From: Clostridia bacterium
GTDB taxonomy: Bacteria > Bacillota_A > Clostridia > Christensenellales > Aristaeellaceae
NCBI GenBank assembly: GCA_025997215.1
Contig: BNUH01000015.1
Location: 1-53,831, forward strand
DNA length: 53,831 bases
Direction of reading: 5' to 3'
The notes under the pieces are model-generated. The model saw nothing but the letters and a program-made list of their open reading frames with translations. It made no database searches and was not told the origin of the DNA. The translations under genes were made by a program, and so were the position numbers. Positions 42,111-50,131 of this stretch are shown piece after piece (the stretch's first letter is position 1; each line of letters opens with the position of its first letter).

Positions 42111-43037
42111 ATGATCGATGCGGAAAAAGCGGTAAACGCGCAAAAGCTGAAAGGTGCGCTGACAGCTTCCGTAACGCCAGTCAGCGATACGGGCGATCTG
42201 GATGAGGGCGCGGTGCGCGCGCTCGTGGACTATTATGTCGTCAGCGGACTATCAGGCGCATTCTTCCCTTCGTCTTCAGGAGAGTATTTCACGCTGACAA
42301 ACGCCCAGCGGCGACGATGCGTAGCTGCGGCAGCGGCGCAAAGTGCGGGTCGAATGCCCATAATCGCGAACATAAGCGATGGCGGCATACTCTCCGCCAT
42401 TGAAAACGCGCACGCAATGAAGGATGTCGGCGCGGATTTTGTGGCGCTGATGCCACCTTCATTTCATCATCACACCCAAGACGAATTGATCGTTTTCTTT
42501 CAGCGCGTCGCGGATGCCAGCCCGCTGCCGATGATTATCTATAACCATATGACACGATTGCCGTCACAAATCGAGGTTCAAACGGTAGAAAAACTGACGG
42601 CGCACCCCAATATCGTGGCGATCAAGGACACCCACAACGACGCGGCGCGATTAATGACGCTGCGCGCTAAGCTAGGGCAGCATGAGGGGTTTACGGTGCT
42701 GACTGGCGGCGACGGCATGGCGGGCTATGGAGCGCTAATGGGCATGGGTATGCTGAACGCACTTAGCGCGGTACGCCCGGATCTATTTATCGCCATCTAC
42801 CAGGCAGGACTTTTGGGGGATATATCTACTGTCACAGCCATTCAACAGCGGATCAATCGGCTGGCGGGCATATTCACTGCATTAAAGGGCGGCAAGAGCA
42901 GCGCGGCTCTGTTCAGCCAGTCCATAAAGGCCGCCTTAAGTTTGAAGGGCCTTTGCGGTACCAAGGCCGTTCAGTTGGGCTATAATCTGGATGAGGCGGA
43001 TTGGGTAAGCCTTCGCGCTGTTTTGGACGGCGTATAG
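42111..43037 (+). CDS. dihydrodipicolinate synthase / N-acetylneuraminate lyase family
   Basis: Class I aldolase, 308 aa. The family motifs are present: SSSGEYFTL (GxxGE-like loop binding the keto-acid carboxylate), the catalytic Tyr in MIIYNHM, and the Schiff-base Lys in VAIKDTHND. Unlike DapA it has a SSSGE instead of GTTGE loop, as in neuraminate lyase and sugar-acid aldolases. With importer 2 upstream it is more likely catabolic (sialic acid or 2-keto-3-deoxy sugar cleavage) than lysine biosynthesis; this is inference. ATG 42111 has GAGGAGC upstream. Confidence 0.82.
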   Translation: MIDAEKAVNAQKLKGALTASVTPVSDTGDLDEGAVRALVDYYVVSGLSGAFFPSSSGEYFTLTNAQRRRCVAAAAAQSAGRMPIIANISDGGILSAIENAHAMKDVGADFVALMPPSFHHHTQDELIVFFQRVADASPLPMIIYNHMTRLPSQIEVQTVEKLTAHPNIVAIKDTHNDAARLMTLRAKLGQHEGFTVLTGGDGMAGYGALMGMGMLNALSAVRPDLFIAIYQAGLLGDISTVTAIQQRINRLAGIFTALKGGKSSAALFSQSIKAALSLKGLCGTKAVQLGYNLDEADWVSLRAVLDGV

Positions 43038-43275
43038 GATTGGCTGAGAGGTATGAGCATAGGCCTTCAGACGATCAAGCACGCGGTGGATTTCGGCGTC
43101 GTTGGTGGCGCTGGTTGGGCTATGCGCGGTGGTATCCTCTGATCGCAACATGATGAAGAAGGCAACGCATGCCAGTGGTACCGCATAGCGGCAGCCTACT
43201 GCCCCTGCACCACATGTTCCAATATATGATTGCGTCTATGCTTTCGACCTCCGCGCCGACGAATAATACCATCGC

Positions 43276-43584
43276 GTGGGCGAGGTCCAGTCGATGGTGT
43301 TATTTCAGGCACCGGGTAGGTTGATCGATGTCGACACTGGCAAACACATCGAAGATATACTCACATCGCTTGGGGCTGGCTATAAGCTATCCACGATTAT
43401 GGGCTGGTTGATGCGTGGGATTAATGCGGACGGGGCGGCGCATGTTGCGTCGCCCCACCGTGTTGCAGGAAATTATTTTGGCGAGTTGCTAAAATGTTGC
43501 AAAATTGCAAATAATTATTTGGTTGTGGCCGAAAAAGCGAGGATTATCAAGGGCAAAAAAATGGGGGTATTATTTGAAAAATAA
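43276..43584 (+). CDS. unrecognised open frame in a 674-bp gene-poor gap
   Basis: 102 codons with an acceptable composition at first (RLIDVDTGKHIEDILTSLG, STIMGWLMRGINAD), then a segment formed by a GC-rich hairpin (43432-43442 with 43446-43456). No ribosome binding site or family was recognised. On the minus strand at 43025-43220 there is another open stretch with a hydrophobic segment. The whole 43038-43711 interval looks like decayed sequence. Confidence 0.2.
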   Translation: MGEVQSMVLFQAPGRLIDVDTGKHIEDILTSLGAGYKLSTIMGWLMRGINADGAAHVASPHRVAGNYFGELLKCCKIANNYLVVAEKARIIKGKKMGVLFEK

Positions 43585-43626
43585 AGATCCTCAAATTTGA
43601 GTTGCTGGGATACTCTCTCACAGATC

Positions 43627-43655
43627 TTGACACAAATTAACAGATATGGTAATAT
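43627..43655 (+). promoter_or_regulatory. sigma-A promoter of the NAGPA-type gene
   Basis: TTGACA (43627-43632), 17-nt spacer, TAATAT (43650-43655), with an extended TGG before the -10; 56 nt before the start codon. Confidence 0.7.
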
Positions 43656-43711
43656 GCTGGCAGTTTGTTGCTTCAAGCAGTTAGTTTTGTTGCAAAGCGG
43701 GAGGCATTGCG

Positions 43712-44608
43712 ATGAGATCCAACGCAGTCCGTGTGATCGTTCTACTGTTGCTGTTGCTCACGCTGATGTGCCTGGTGCCGTCGGCGGCGTTGCTGCCGGA
43801 CGCGTTGGCAGAGGATGCGGCAGCGTTCGTGGCATTGCCCATCGACAATTCGTTTGGGAAGAAGCCCAACCTCGATGGGTATCTGCCCAACAACGGCGGA
43901 TATGAAGATGAATCCATAAGCGTTTCCATCTCGATGGACCGCGCTTATGATACGAATATTATGATCGCGTGGGTACGGATCGCCGATCCCTCCCAGATTC
44001 GCACGACCATGGCCGGGAATTACGGCTCAACCTCGCTGGCACCCGCGGCCACCATCGCCAAACGTGTGAACGCCGTGTTCGCGGTCAACGGCGATTACTA
44101 CAATTTCGATGGCCGGGGTTACCTGGTCAGGCAGGGGCATCGATACCGCAAGAATATCAGGGCGAACACCGACCTGCTGGCCATCGACGATCAAGGCAAC
44201 CTGCACATATTCGCCAGCGGCCAGCCGGATGAGGCGTCGGGGCTGAACATCATCAACACATTCAACTTTGGTCCGGCGCTGGTCATCGACGGTGAGCTCG
44301 GCACGCGGCTGGATTTCGGCGGCATCGGCGGCCACAAGCCCACCCAGCGCATGGTCATTTGCCAGAGCGAACCGCTGAATTATTTATTCATCGCCACCGA
44401 AGGCCCGGAGAATAAGGGTTCGCGCGGGCTGACCATTCCAGAGATGGCCAATTACGCAATGTCACTGGGCGTTAGGGTGGCGTACAACCTGGACGGCGGA
44501 TCGTCCTCGACCATGGTGCTGCATAATCAGAAGATTAACTCACTAAGTTCCGGCAAGATTCGATCCGTGGCGGATATCATATACTTCGCCACACTGGAGA
44601 AACGTTAG
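43712..44608 (+). CDS. secreted phosphodiester glycosidase family protein (NAGPA/DUF2233)
   Basis: The family includes the enzyme that uncovers mannose-6-phosphate tags and bacterial proteins linked to exopolysaccharide. 298 aa with an N-terminal hydrophobic signal (about residues 7-32, possible cleavage at ALA-ED). Core motifs are AVFAVNGDYYNFDGRG, TDLLAIDDQGNL, FGPALVIDG and the C-terminal AYNLDGGSSSTMVLH, which carries the conserved D-G-G-S-S. GGGAGG precedes the ATG. Extracellular action on phosphoglycans is inferred; the substrate is unknown. Confidence 0.9.
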   Translation: MRSNAVRVIVLLLLLLTLMCLVPSAALLPDALAEDAAAFVALPIDNSFGKKPNLDGYLPNNGGYEDESISVSISMDRAYDTNIMIAWVRIADPSQIRTTMAGNYGSTSLAPAATIAKRVNAVFAVNGDYYNFDGRGYLVRQGHRYRKNIRANTDLLAIDDQGNLHIFASGQPDEASGLNIINTFNFGPALVIDGELGTRLDFGGIGGHKPTQRMVICQSEPLNYLFIATEGPENKGSRGLTIPEMANYAMSLGVRVAYNLDGGSSSTMVLHNQKINSLSSGKIRSVADIIYFATLEKR

Positions 44609-44646
44609 TTGTTTATAATAATTTATAACCGCTTGGAGTGGTGTGT

Positions 44647-45648
44647 GTGACCGTACCTGCGCCGCTGTTTTCGATTGCGGGATTTGATGTTTACGCATAC
44701 AGTTTATGTCTGGCAGTTGGCGCGGCTTTGGGGCTGACGCTGATGGTGTTGGTTGCAAGGATGGTTTCCGAGCGGGTTGAGACAGTGCTCCGGCTTGGAT
44801 TGTGGGTAATACCGATGGGAATTGTAGGCGCTCGGCTGGCATACTGCCTGATCCAAGCGCCATTTTTATTCGCCGAGTATGGTGTTGCTATCATAAGTAA
44901 GTTGTCGTGGGGCGGCTTTGCGCTGGTCGGCGCGGTACTGGGCGCTGCTGGCGCGGCCTGGATATGTTCAGCCTTGTACAAGAAATCCTTTGCGATGCTG
45001 TTGGATTTGCTGGCTACAGCTGGGATGCTGACGCTAGCGTGCGCTAGATTTGGCGAAGCGTTTACGCTGGAAGGCGTCGGGCGCGAGGTGTTGCAGCCGA
45101 TGTTGATGAGGTTTCCATTCGCCATGCCAAACGCGTATTATGTTGAGGAATATCATGTCGCGGTGTTCTTTTGGGAAGGGATTGCCGCGATGATTATAAC
45201 CATTGTGGGCATAGTAGTATTATTTAAGTTTAAGAAAAATGCGACCAGACCGGGAGACGCGGCGGCGGTTGTCGGCTTGCTGTTCAGCGTGAGCCAGATA
45301 TTCCTGGAGAGCCTGCGGGAGGATAGCTTCCTGCGCTTCGGTTTTGTGCGTGTGAATCAGCTGCTGGGCGTGGCGGTGATCGCCGCTGCAGTGGTGTATT
45401 GGGCACGCGACAGTTTGGCGGAGGGTGGATCACACAAGAATGTTATAATCATAACAGTGATACAAGCATTAGGGGTTGGCTTGTTGGTTGGGATAGAATT
45501 CGCGCTGGATAAATCCACTATACCGAATATATTGTTATATATCATAATGGTGTTAACGTTGGTGGGTATGTGCGTCAGCGCGTTGAGATTGCGGAAGGGA
45601 TCGGCGAGACGGTTGCATGTTAACAACGATATGATTATTAATCAATAA
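44647..45648 (+). CDS. divergent Lgt-like (prolipoprotein diacylglyceryl transferase) membrane protein
   Basis: True Lgt attaches diacylglycerol to the lipobox cysteine of lipoproteins. This 333-aa protein has the Lgt topology (seven or more helices) and recognisable blocks: an N-terminal FDVYAYSLCLAVG, CARFGEAFTLEGVGRE in place of GRxGNFxNxExxG, FFWEGIAA and FVRVNQLLG. The HGG loop that carries the essential His is FALVGA here, and the Asn of GNFxN is lost, so transferase activity is doubtful. GTG 44647 has GGAG 8 nt upstream; a GTG at 44638 overlaps it. It could be a paralogue with another role. Confidence 0.75.
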   Translation: MTVPAPLFSIAGFDVYAYSLCLAVGAALGLTLMVLVARMVSERVETVLRLGLWVIPMGIVGARLAYCLIQAPFLFAEYGVAIISKLSWGGFALVGAVLGAAGAAWICSALYKKSFAMLLDLLATAGMLTLACARFGEAFTLEGVGREVLQPMLMRFPFAMPNAYYVEEYHVAVFFWEGIAAMIITIVGIVVLFKFKKNATRPGDAAAVVGLLFSVSQIFLESLREDSFLRFGFVRVNQLLGVAVIAAAVVYWARDSLAEGGSHKNVIIITVIQALGVGLLVGIEFALDKSTIPNILLYIIMVLTLVGMCVSALRLRKGSARRLHVNNDMIINQ

Positions 45649-45705
45649 GAATCATAGGAGATGCAATTACCGGGGAACAATATTAACTAATCGGAACGAA
45701 ACATG

Positions 45706-45734
45706 TTGCATTTTTCGCATCGGTTGGGTATAAT
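45706..45734 (+). promoter_or_regulatory. promoter of small RNA copy 2
   Basis: TTGCAT (45706-45711), 17-nt spacer, perfect TATAAT (45729-45734). Same -35 and -10 words as copy 1. Confidence 0.75.
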
Positions 45735-45739
45735 AGTGA

Positions 45740-45838
45740 CAGGGGAAGAGCCTTTGCGGGAACTCCCCACCGCACGGTTTTTAGACGAAAGCCCAAAGAA
45801 CCGCCGCAGGTTGCTTCCCTGCGACGGTTCGGTTACTT
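45740..45838 (+). ncRNA. small RNA copy 2, orphan antitoxin-like
   Basis: The predicted roughly 95-nt RNA begins GTGACAGGGG and contains CACCGCACGG. It ends in a 13-bp hairpin, GAACCGCCGCAGG (45798-45810) with CCTGCGACGGTTC (45818-45830), then GGTTACTTTT. The order and words match copy 1 at 18159-18260. No holin-like frame lies opposite it: the stem is followed almost directly by the stop codon of the convergent GH39-like gene (45849). The hairpin probably also terminates that gene. Function is unknown; trans-acting antitoxin is one hypothesis. Confidence 0.6.
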
Positions 45839-45848
45839 TTAATAACAG

Positions 45849-46979
45849 TTACTGTTCTTTCAACAGAATAATGGATTCGGTGCGCGGCAGTTCCAGCTTG
45901 AACGAGCCGGTCTCGTTTGTGCGCGCCCAGGCGACGCAGGTCATTTGGGAGGCTTGGCGCAGCGCCTGGACTTGGTGGCGGGCCAGTGATTCGGGGTGGC
46001 CCATCTGCTGCCAGACGGGGAAGGCCCAGCCGTGGTCGCGGTCCACAGTCTCCAACATTATTCGTGTGTATGGGCGCATATTCGCTATATCCAGGAGCGT
46101 TGGGGCGGCGGGATCGTACCAGGCCAGCGCGACGACGCGGTCTTGAGCGTCGCGAGTGATAATCCACGACGGGCCGCGCGCAATCTCCTCGCCGCCCAAC
46201 GTATCCATCATGCGGTAGGCGTGCGCCGTCGGCTGCGCAACGCCCCAATCGTCGATCAGATACGCCCCCGCGCCGCATAAACCGCTGAAGCTGGCCAGCG
46301 CCATCGAGTCAAACTGCGAATCGCTCGCCATGAACCGCTGGGTCAAAGCGATAGCGTCCTTCAGACCATCGGCGGCGGTGTGCGCCTTACGGATGCCATC
46401 CCAGTGCACGGGAATCGATGGGTCGAGGGCGTCCAGGAGTTTGGATACACGCGCTGCGCTGTCCGTCTCACCGCTGATTACGATGAAATCCGATGGGGTT
46501 TCTCGGGAATCGATGGGAGACTTGCGCAGCTTCTCGGCGCTGATTAGCGCGCCGACGTTCAAGCCGGGGTCGACATGCTTCAATGCGTCGGTGCGGCTGG
46601 CGAAACGGCGGTTAAATGGGATCTCAAACCGCCACTTGTGGGTACGATTAGCGCCGTAGCGCGCGATCACGTGCCGCGCAAACGTATCCAACCCCTCGCT
46701 GGAGCTGTCGCCCGTCTCCCTGGCGTCCAAACGCATGACGGGCGATATATTATGATCAGATAAAAAATCACACAGCGCGTCGATCTCCCGGCTGCACCGC
46801 GCGTCCAGTTGGCGCCAGCCGGATAAACGTGCGTGCTCGAACGCGCTGTTGCGCACCGCCATGCTGAATTGCCGCTGCCAGTCCGCGCGCAGTCCGTCGA
46901 GCGCTTCACCTGCACCCACGCAAGCGCGCCACTTTTTGGGCAGCGGCGCACTGCGCGAGCGAACGTTGATGGTTCGCAC
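45849..46979 (-). CDS. GH39-like protein lacking the catalytic motif
   Basis: Homologous by eye to family 39 beta-xylosidases: the start (KKWRACVGAGEALDGLRADW) and the end (RHQVQALRQASQ, FKLELPRTESIILL) match, as does VISRYG-type HVIARYG. At the acid/base position the family's FEIWNEPN reads FEIPFNRR, so the glutamate is gone. The nucleophile segment (TEYN-type) is not recognisable either. At 376 aa it is shorter than the usual 500, with the barrel middle reduced. The GTG at 46979 has AGGAGG 7 nt upstream and gives MRTINVRSRSAPLPKK; the longer frame is unsupported. There is no signal peptide. Likely a carbohydrate-binding pseudoenzyme or a decaying gene with an intact frame. Confidence 0.7.
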   Translation of the reverse strand: MRTINVRSRSAPLPKKWRACVGAGEALDGLRADWQRQFSMAVRNSAFEHARLSGWRQLDARCSREIDALCDFLSDHNISPVMRLDARETGDSSSEGLDTFARHVIARYGANRTHKWRFEIPFNRRFASRTDALKHVDPGLNVGALISAEKLRKSPIDSRETPSDFIVISGETDSAARVSKLLDALDPSIPVHWDGIRKAHTAADGLKDAIALTQRFMASDSQFDSMALASFSGLCGAGAYLIDDWGVAQPTAHAYRMMDTLGGEEIARGPSWIITRDAQDRVVALAWYDPAAPTLLDIANMRPYTRIMLETVDRDHGWAFPVWQQMGHPESLARHQVQALRQASQMTCVAWARTNETGSFKLELPRTESIILLKEQ

Positions 46980-47125
46980 CGGTACACCTCCTCGTAAAAG
47001 GTTACTCGAATTATGGTTATGCCGCCGCGCTTGGACTGTATGAAGATGGGCGAGTACGCATTTAGAAGCGTGGTTTTGGAGCAAATTTAGTTATTATTGA
47101 CCAATTCAACAATAAATAATTGTTA

Positions 47126-47154
47126 TTGACAACTACTTTGAGTTGTGCTATACT
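47126..47154 (+). promoter_or_regulatory. sigma-A promoter of the phage-like HTH gene
   Basis: TTGACA (47126-47131), 17-nt spacer, TATACT (47149-47154), 44 nt before the start. Confidence 0.75.
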
Positions 47155-47198
47155 AACCCAGACTTGTAGTGCCCATTCTGTTAGTTATGGAGGTATGG

Positions 47199-47738
47199 AT
47201 GACATGCGAACAGGCACGGGCTGTTATGTGTTTATGGGGGAATACGGGAAAAGTAACGGGCACGGTTAAGGGGCAGATTGATGAATTGACGGACGTGATG
47301 TGCAGTTTGCGAGACTCGTCCGCGAATATAAAATTAACAAGCGGCGGCGCGCGCACCTGCGGAGGAGGGGATGTGGTCGCGTACAAGGCGGGTTTGGCGG
47401 AACGGTTTGAGGCGCGGGTGAGGCGGCTGCGCGCGCTGATGAAAGCGTTGGCGGGTATCAGTGCGATGGTCGGATCGTGTTTGCCTGAAGATGCGAATTT
47501 GGTCGACGCGATGAGGATGCGCGAGCAGACGCGGGCTAGGTGGACGCGCTTGGGGGTTATGTTCAACGTGGACGGTCGGGTTGCGCGCGAGACGCATTGC
47601 TTGGTGTTAAGGCGGCTGATTGTGCTGCCGTGGACAAACCGCGAGACGGCGGCGGCACATTTTGCGATGCGGTTTGTGCCGTCCAGGGCGATAGCGGGCA
47701 CGATGAGCGCGGCGCTTTCTGGTGATGTCCGGAATTGA
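47199..47738 (+). CDS. small protein with a phage-type (DUF1492/ArpU-like) layout
   Basis: 179 aa from ATG 47199, with GGAGG 6 nt upstream. The N-terminal half is helical with a heptad-like pattern (VKGQIDELTDVMCSLRDS, then RFEARVRRLRALMKAL), and a possible HTH follows (RARWTRLGVMFNVDGRVARE). This order resembles phage DUF1492 / late-transcription regulator proteins, in which paired coiled coils precede a sigma-4-like HTH. The match is by pattern only. The last 40 residues are unlike the family, and several cysteines are present. It has its own strong promoter and lies between unrelated genes. Confidence 0.4.
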   Translation: MTCEQARAVMCLWGNTGKVTGTVKGQIDELTDVMCSLRDSSANIKLTSGGARTCGGGDVVAYKAGLAERFEARVRRLRALMKALAGISAMVGSCLPEDANLVDAMRMREQTRARWTRLGVMFNVDGRVARETHCLVLRRLIVLPWTNRETAAAHFAMRFVPSRAIAGTMSAALSGDVRN

Positions 47739-47850
47739 TCGTGGTCAAATGGGTTGTCCTCGCTCATTTCAGTGATGAGGAAAGCGGGCGGCGCGTAATC
47801 TCTTTACAGGATCAGCCGCGGGTTTTGCATTAATAGGGGGGGGGACTTAT

Positions 47851-48858
47851 ATGGAGAACTGGTCTGAAAATTCAGATGCAACGTATCCGTTCGTAAACCC
47901 AACAAACGGCGACGCTTCGGCACAAGGGTATGAGCAGGGGCGGGTGCGGGCGCGCATCCCGCCCAATATGTCGGAGCAGCCTGTTGTGGATAACCCTAAT
48001 ATTTTGGCGGCCGAACCGAGGCACGCGGCGGCCGTTGAGCCGACACGGACGACGCTTCGGGGGCCTATGGGTCCGGTTGGGCCGACGGGTCCGCGCGGAT
48101 ACACGGGGCCTGAAGGCGAGGTAGGTTTGCAAGGCCCGACTGGGCCTGCGGGACCGATGGGGCCGCAGGGGTTGAAGGGGCCAGCGGGTCAGCGCGGTGA
48201 GCGCGGCATCCAGGGGATCATTGGGCCGACCGGGCCTGCAGGTCCGCGAGGGCCATCCGGGATGCGCGGATCATCCGGGCCTGCAGGGCCTAAGGGGGAT
48301 ACGGGGCCGGAAGGTCCGCGCGGGCCGCGAGGGTTGCGCGGTGAGTCGGGAGCGGGAGCTGCGCTTCCAGTCGCGTACGGATTGAAGTACCACGTATCGC
48401 CCAGCGTGGATTATTACGAAGCGGTTACGGGGCCGGTGATACCGCTGCGTACGAGCGGGTTGATGGACAATATGGGCGGCGCGGATCAGGATGCGCTGAC
48501 CGTGGCCAGCGACGGCGTTTACGAGATCAGTTATCACGTGCATGTGCAGGAAGCGGAACAGGCGGCGGCGATGGCCGTGAAGGTCACCAGGAATGGTAAG
48601 ATGTTCTTGAACGATAATCCGACAAAGCAGATCGTCGGGCTGACGGATTCGCAAGGGCTGCCGATTCCGGCGTCGTTTTCGGGGCATCTGGTTGAGTGGC
48701 TGTTCAACGGCGATAAGATCCAGCTGGAGCATGACGCGCCATGCGTGGTGTGGCTGCAGCAGGGGCGAGGCGCGGCGATGTTCGCCAGGCGGCTGGACGG
48801 CGCACGGGAGCATATCGCGGCGGGGAAGTTGGAGAGTTCGACGGGTGAGGAAGAATAG
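47851..48858 (+). CDS. collagen-like Gly-X-Y repeat protein with C-terminal jelly-roll-like domain
   Basis: 335 aa. A hydrophilic N-terminus (1-70) contains no signal peptide. Residues 71-168 are about 33 uninterrupted Gly-X-Y triplets rich in GPT, GPA and GPR, able to form a trimeric collagen helix. The C-terminal domain (about 175-310; [32 protein letters not shown] region) looks like the TNF/C1q-like head of BclA-type exosporium proteins. Lack of a signal peptide fits assembly on the spore surface from the mother cell. A purine-rich GGGGGGGGAC ribosome site precedes ATG 47851. Spore-surface location is inferred. Confidence 0.85.
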   Translation: MENWSENSDATYPFVNPTNGDASAQGYEQGRVRARIPPNMSEQPVVDNPNILAAEPRHAAAVEPTRTTLRGPMGPVGPTGPRGYTGPEGEVGLQGPTGPAGPMGPQGLKGPAGQRGERGIQGIIGPTGPAGPRGPSGMRGSSGPAGPKGDTGPEGPRGPRGLRGESGAGAALPVAYGLKYHVSPSVDYYEAVTGPVIPLRTSGLMDNMGGADQDALTVASDGVYEISYHVHVQEAEQAAAMAVKVTRNGKMFLNDNPTKQIVGLTDSQGLPIPASFSGHLVEWLFNGDKIQLEHDAPCVVWLQQGRGAAMFARRLDGAREHIAAGKLESSTGEEE

Positions 48859-49026
48859 AGGCGCGGCGTTTGTTCATGTTGACGGCATGACGGGCGGATT
48901 ATTTAGTATGATGGAGGCTTGCGCTGGGGCGGTCGGTTGTGCATAATGGCGTATGGTGGGGTGGATTCGTGTGTATCCGAAGGATTAGGCGATTTTTTTA
49001 ACCTGTTATGACGGGGAGGGTAAAGT

Positions 49027-50103
49027 ATGTCCCGCGTGTATAACTTCGCGCCGGGTCCGGCGGCGCTGCCGCTGCCCGTGCTGGAGAAAGCTCAAAAGGA
49101 ACTAGTGGAATACGGCGGCACGGGCATGTCCGTCATGGAGATGAGCCACCGATCCAAGATGTATCTGGAGATATTCGACCGGACGAAGGCCGCGTTCAAC
49201 CAACTGATGGGTGTGCCGGAGGGGTATACCACGCTGTTCCTGCAGGGTGGAGCGACGCAGCAGTTTGCGGCGGTGCCGTTGAATTTATTGCCGGAGGGCG
49301 GCGCGGCGGCTTATGTGGACAGCGGGAATTTTGCGCACACCGCGCTGGGCGAGGCTAAGCGGTATGGCGCGGTGAAGGTGGCTGGGGATAGTTCGGCGGA
49401 TAAGTATACTTATATACCTGCGGTGGATGCGGGCGCGCTGGAGGGCTGCGCTTACCTGCATATTACGACGAATAACACCGTGTATGGCACGCGGTGGGCG
49501 TCGCTGCCAGAGGCGAAGGGGCTGCCGCTGGTGGCGGATGTGTCCAGCAATATACTCAGCGAGCCGTATGACGTCGGCAAGTTTGGCGTGATGTATGCGG
49601 GAGCGCAGAAGAATATCGGCCCGGCTGGGTTGGCGGTTGTGGTTGTGAGGGATGATCTGCTGGGTAAGGTTAGGGGTTCATGCCCGAAGATACTGAATTG
49701 GAAGGCGATGGCCGACGCGGATTCGATGTTGAATACGCCTCCATGTTATTCTATATACATCGCGGGGTTGTGCCTGGAGTGGCTGGAGGAACAGGGCGGC
49801 GTCAAGGGGATCGAGCAGGTTAACATTGAGAAGGCGCGGCTGTTGTATGAAGCGGTCGACGGGAGCGGGTTGTTTAAGAATCCGGTGAAGGCGGCCGATC
49901 GATCCAGGATGAACGTGGTATTCACGAGCGGGAACGAGGCGTTGGACGACAAATTCTGCAAGGAGTCCGCGAAGGCTGGCTTGGTGAATTTGAAGGGGCA
50001 TCGGGTTGTTGGAGGCATGAGGGCTAGTATTTATAATGCGATGCCGATCGAGGGCGTCAAGGCGCTGGTGGAATTCATCCGCACGTTTGAGCGGGAGAAT
50101 TGA
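49027..50103 (+). CDS. serC: phosphoserine aminotransferase SerC
   Basis: PLP enzyme making 3-phosphoserine from 3-phosphohydroxypyruvate in serine synthesis. 358 aa, full length. The start YNFAPGPAALPLPVLEKAQ is diagnostic. FLQGGATQQFAAVPLNL and the PLP lysine in MYAGAQKNIGPAG are present, as is the C-terminal GHRVVGGMRASIYNAMP. GGGAGGGTAAAG precedes ATG 49027. Upstream 48859-49026 contains a weak TTGACG-containing promoter candidate and a T run but no riboswitch I recognise. Operon with serA (28-nt gap). Confidence 0.96.
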   Translation: MSRVYNFAPGPAALPLPVLEKAQKELVEYGGTGMSVMEMSHRSKMYLEIFDRTKAAFNQLMGVPEGYTTLFLQGGATQQFAAVPLNLLPEGGAAAYVDSGNFAHTALGEAKRYGAVKVAGDSSADKYTYIPAVDAGALEGCAYLHITTNNTVYGTRWASLPEAKGLPLVADVSSNILSEPYDVGKFGVMYAGAQKNIGPAGLAVVVVRDDLLGKVRGSCPKILNWKAMADADSMLNTPPCYSIYIAGLCLEWLEEQGGVKGIEQVNIEKARLLYEAVDGSGLFKNPVKAADRSRMNVVFTSGNEALDDKFCKESAKAGLVNLKGHRVVGGMRASIYNAMPIEGVKALVEFIRTFEREN

Positions 50104-50131
50104 TCAGGCGAATAAGTGAGGAGGGGTGCGC

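Noticed and set aside
48860..49026. Possible T-box or serine-responsive leader before serC
   Set aside because: No T-box core sequence or specifier stem found; only a T run and a weak promoter candidate.
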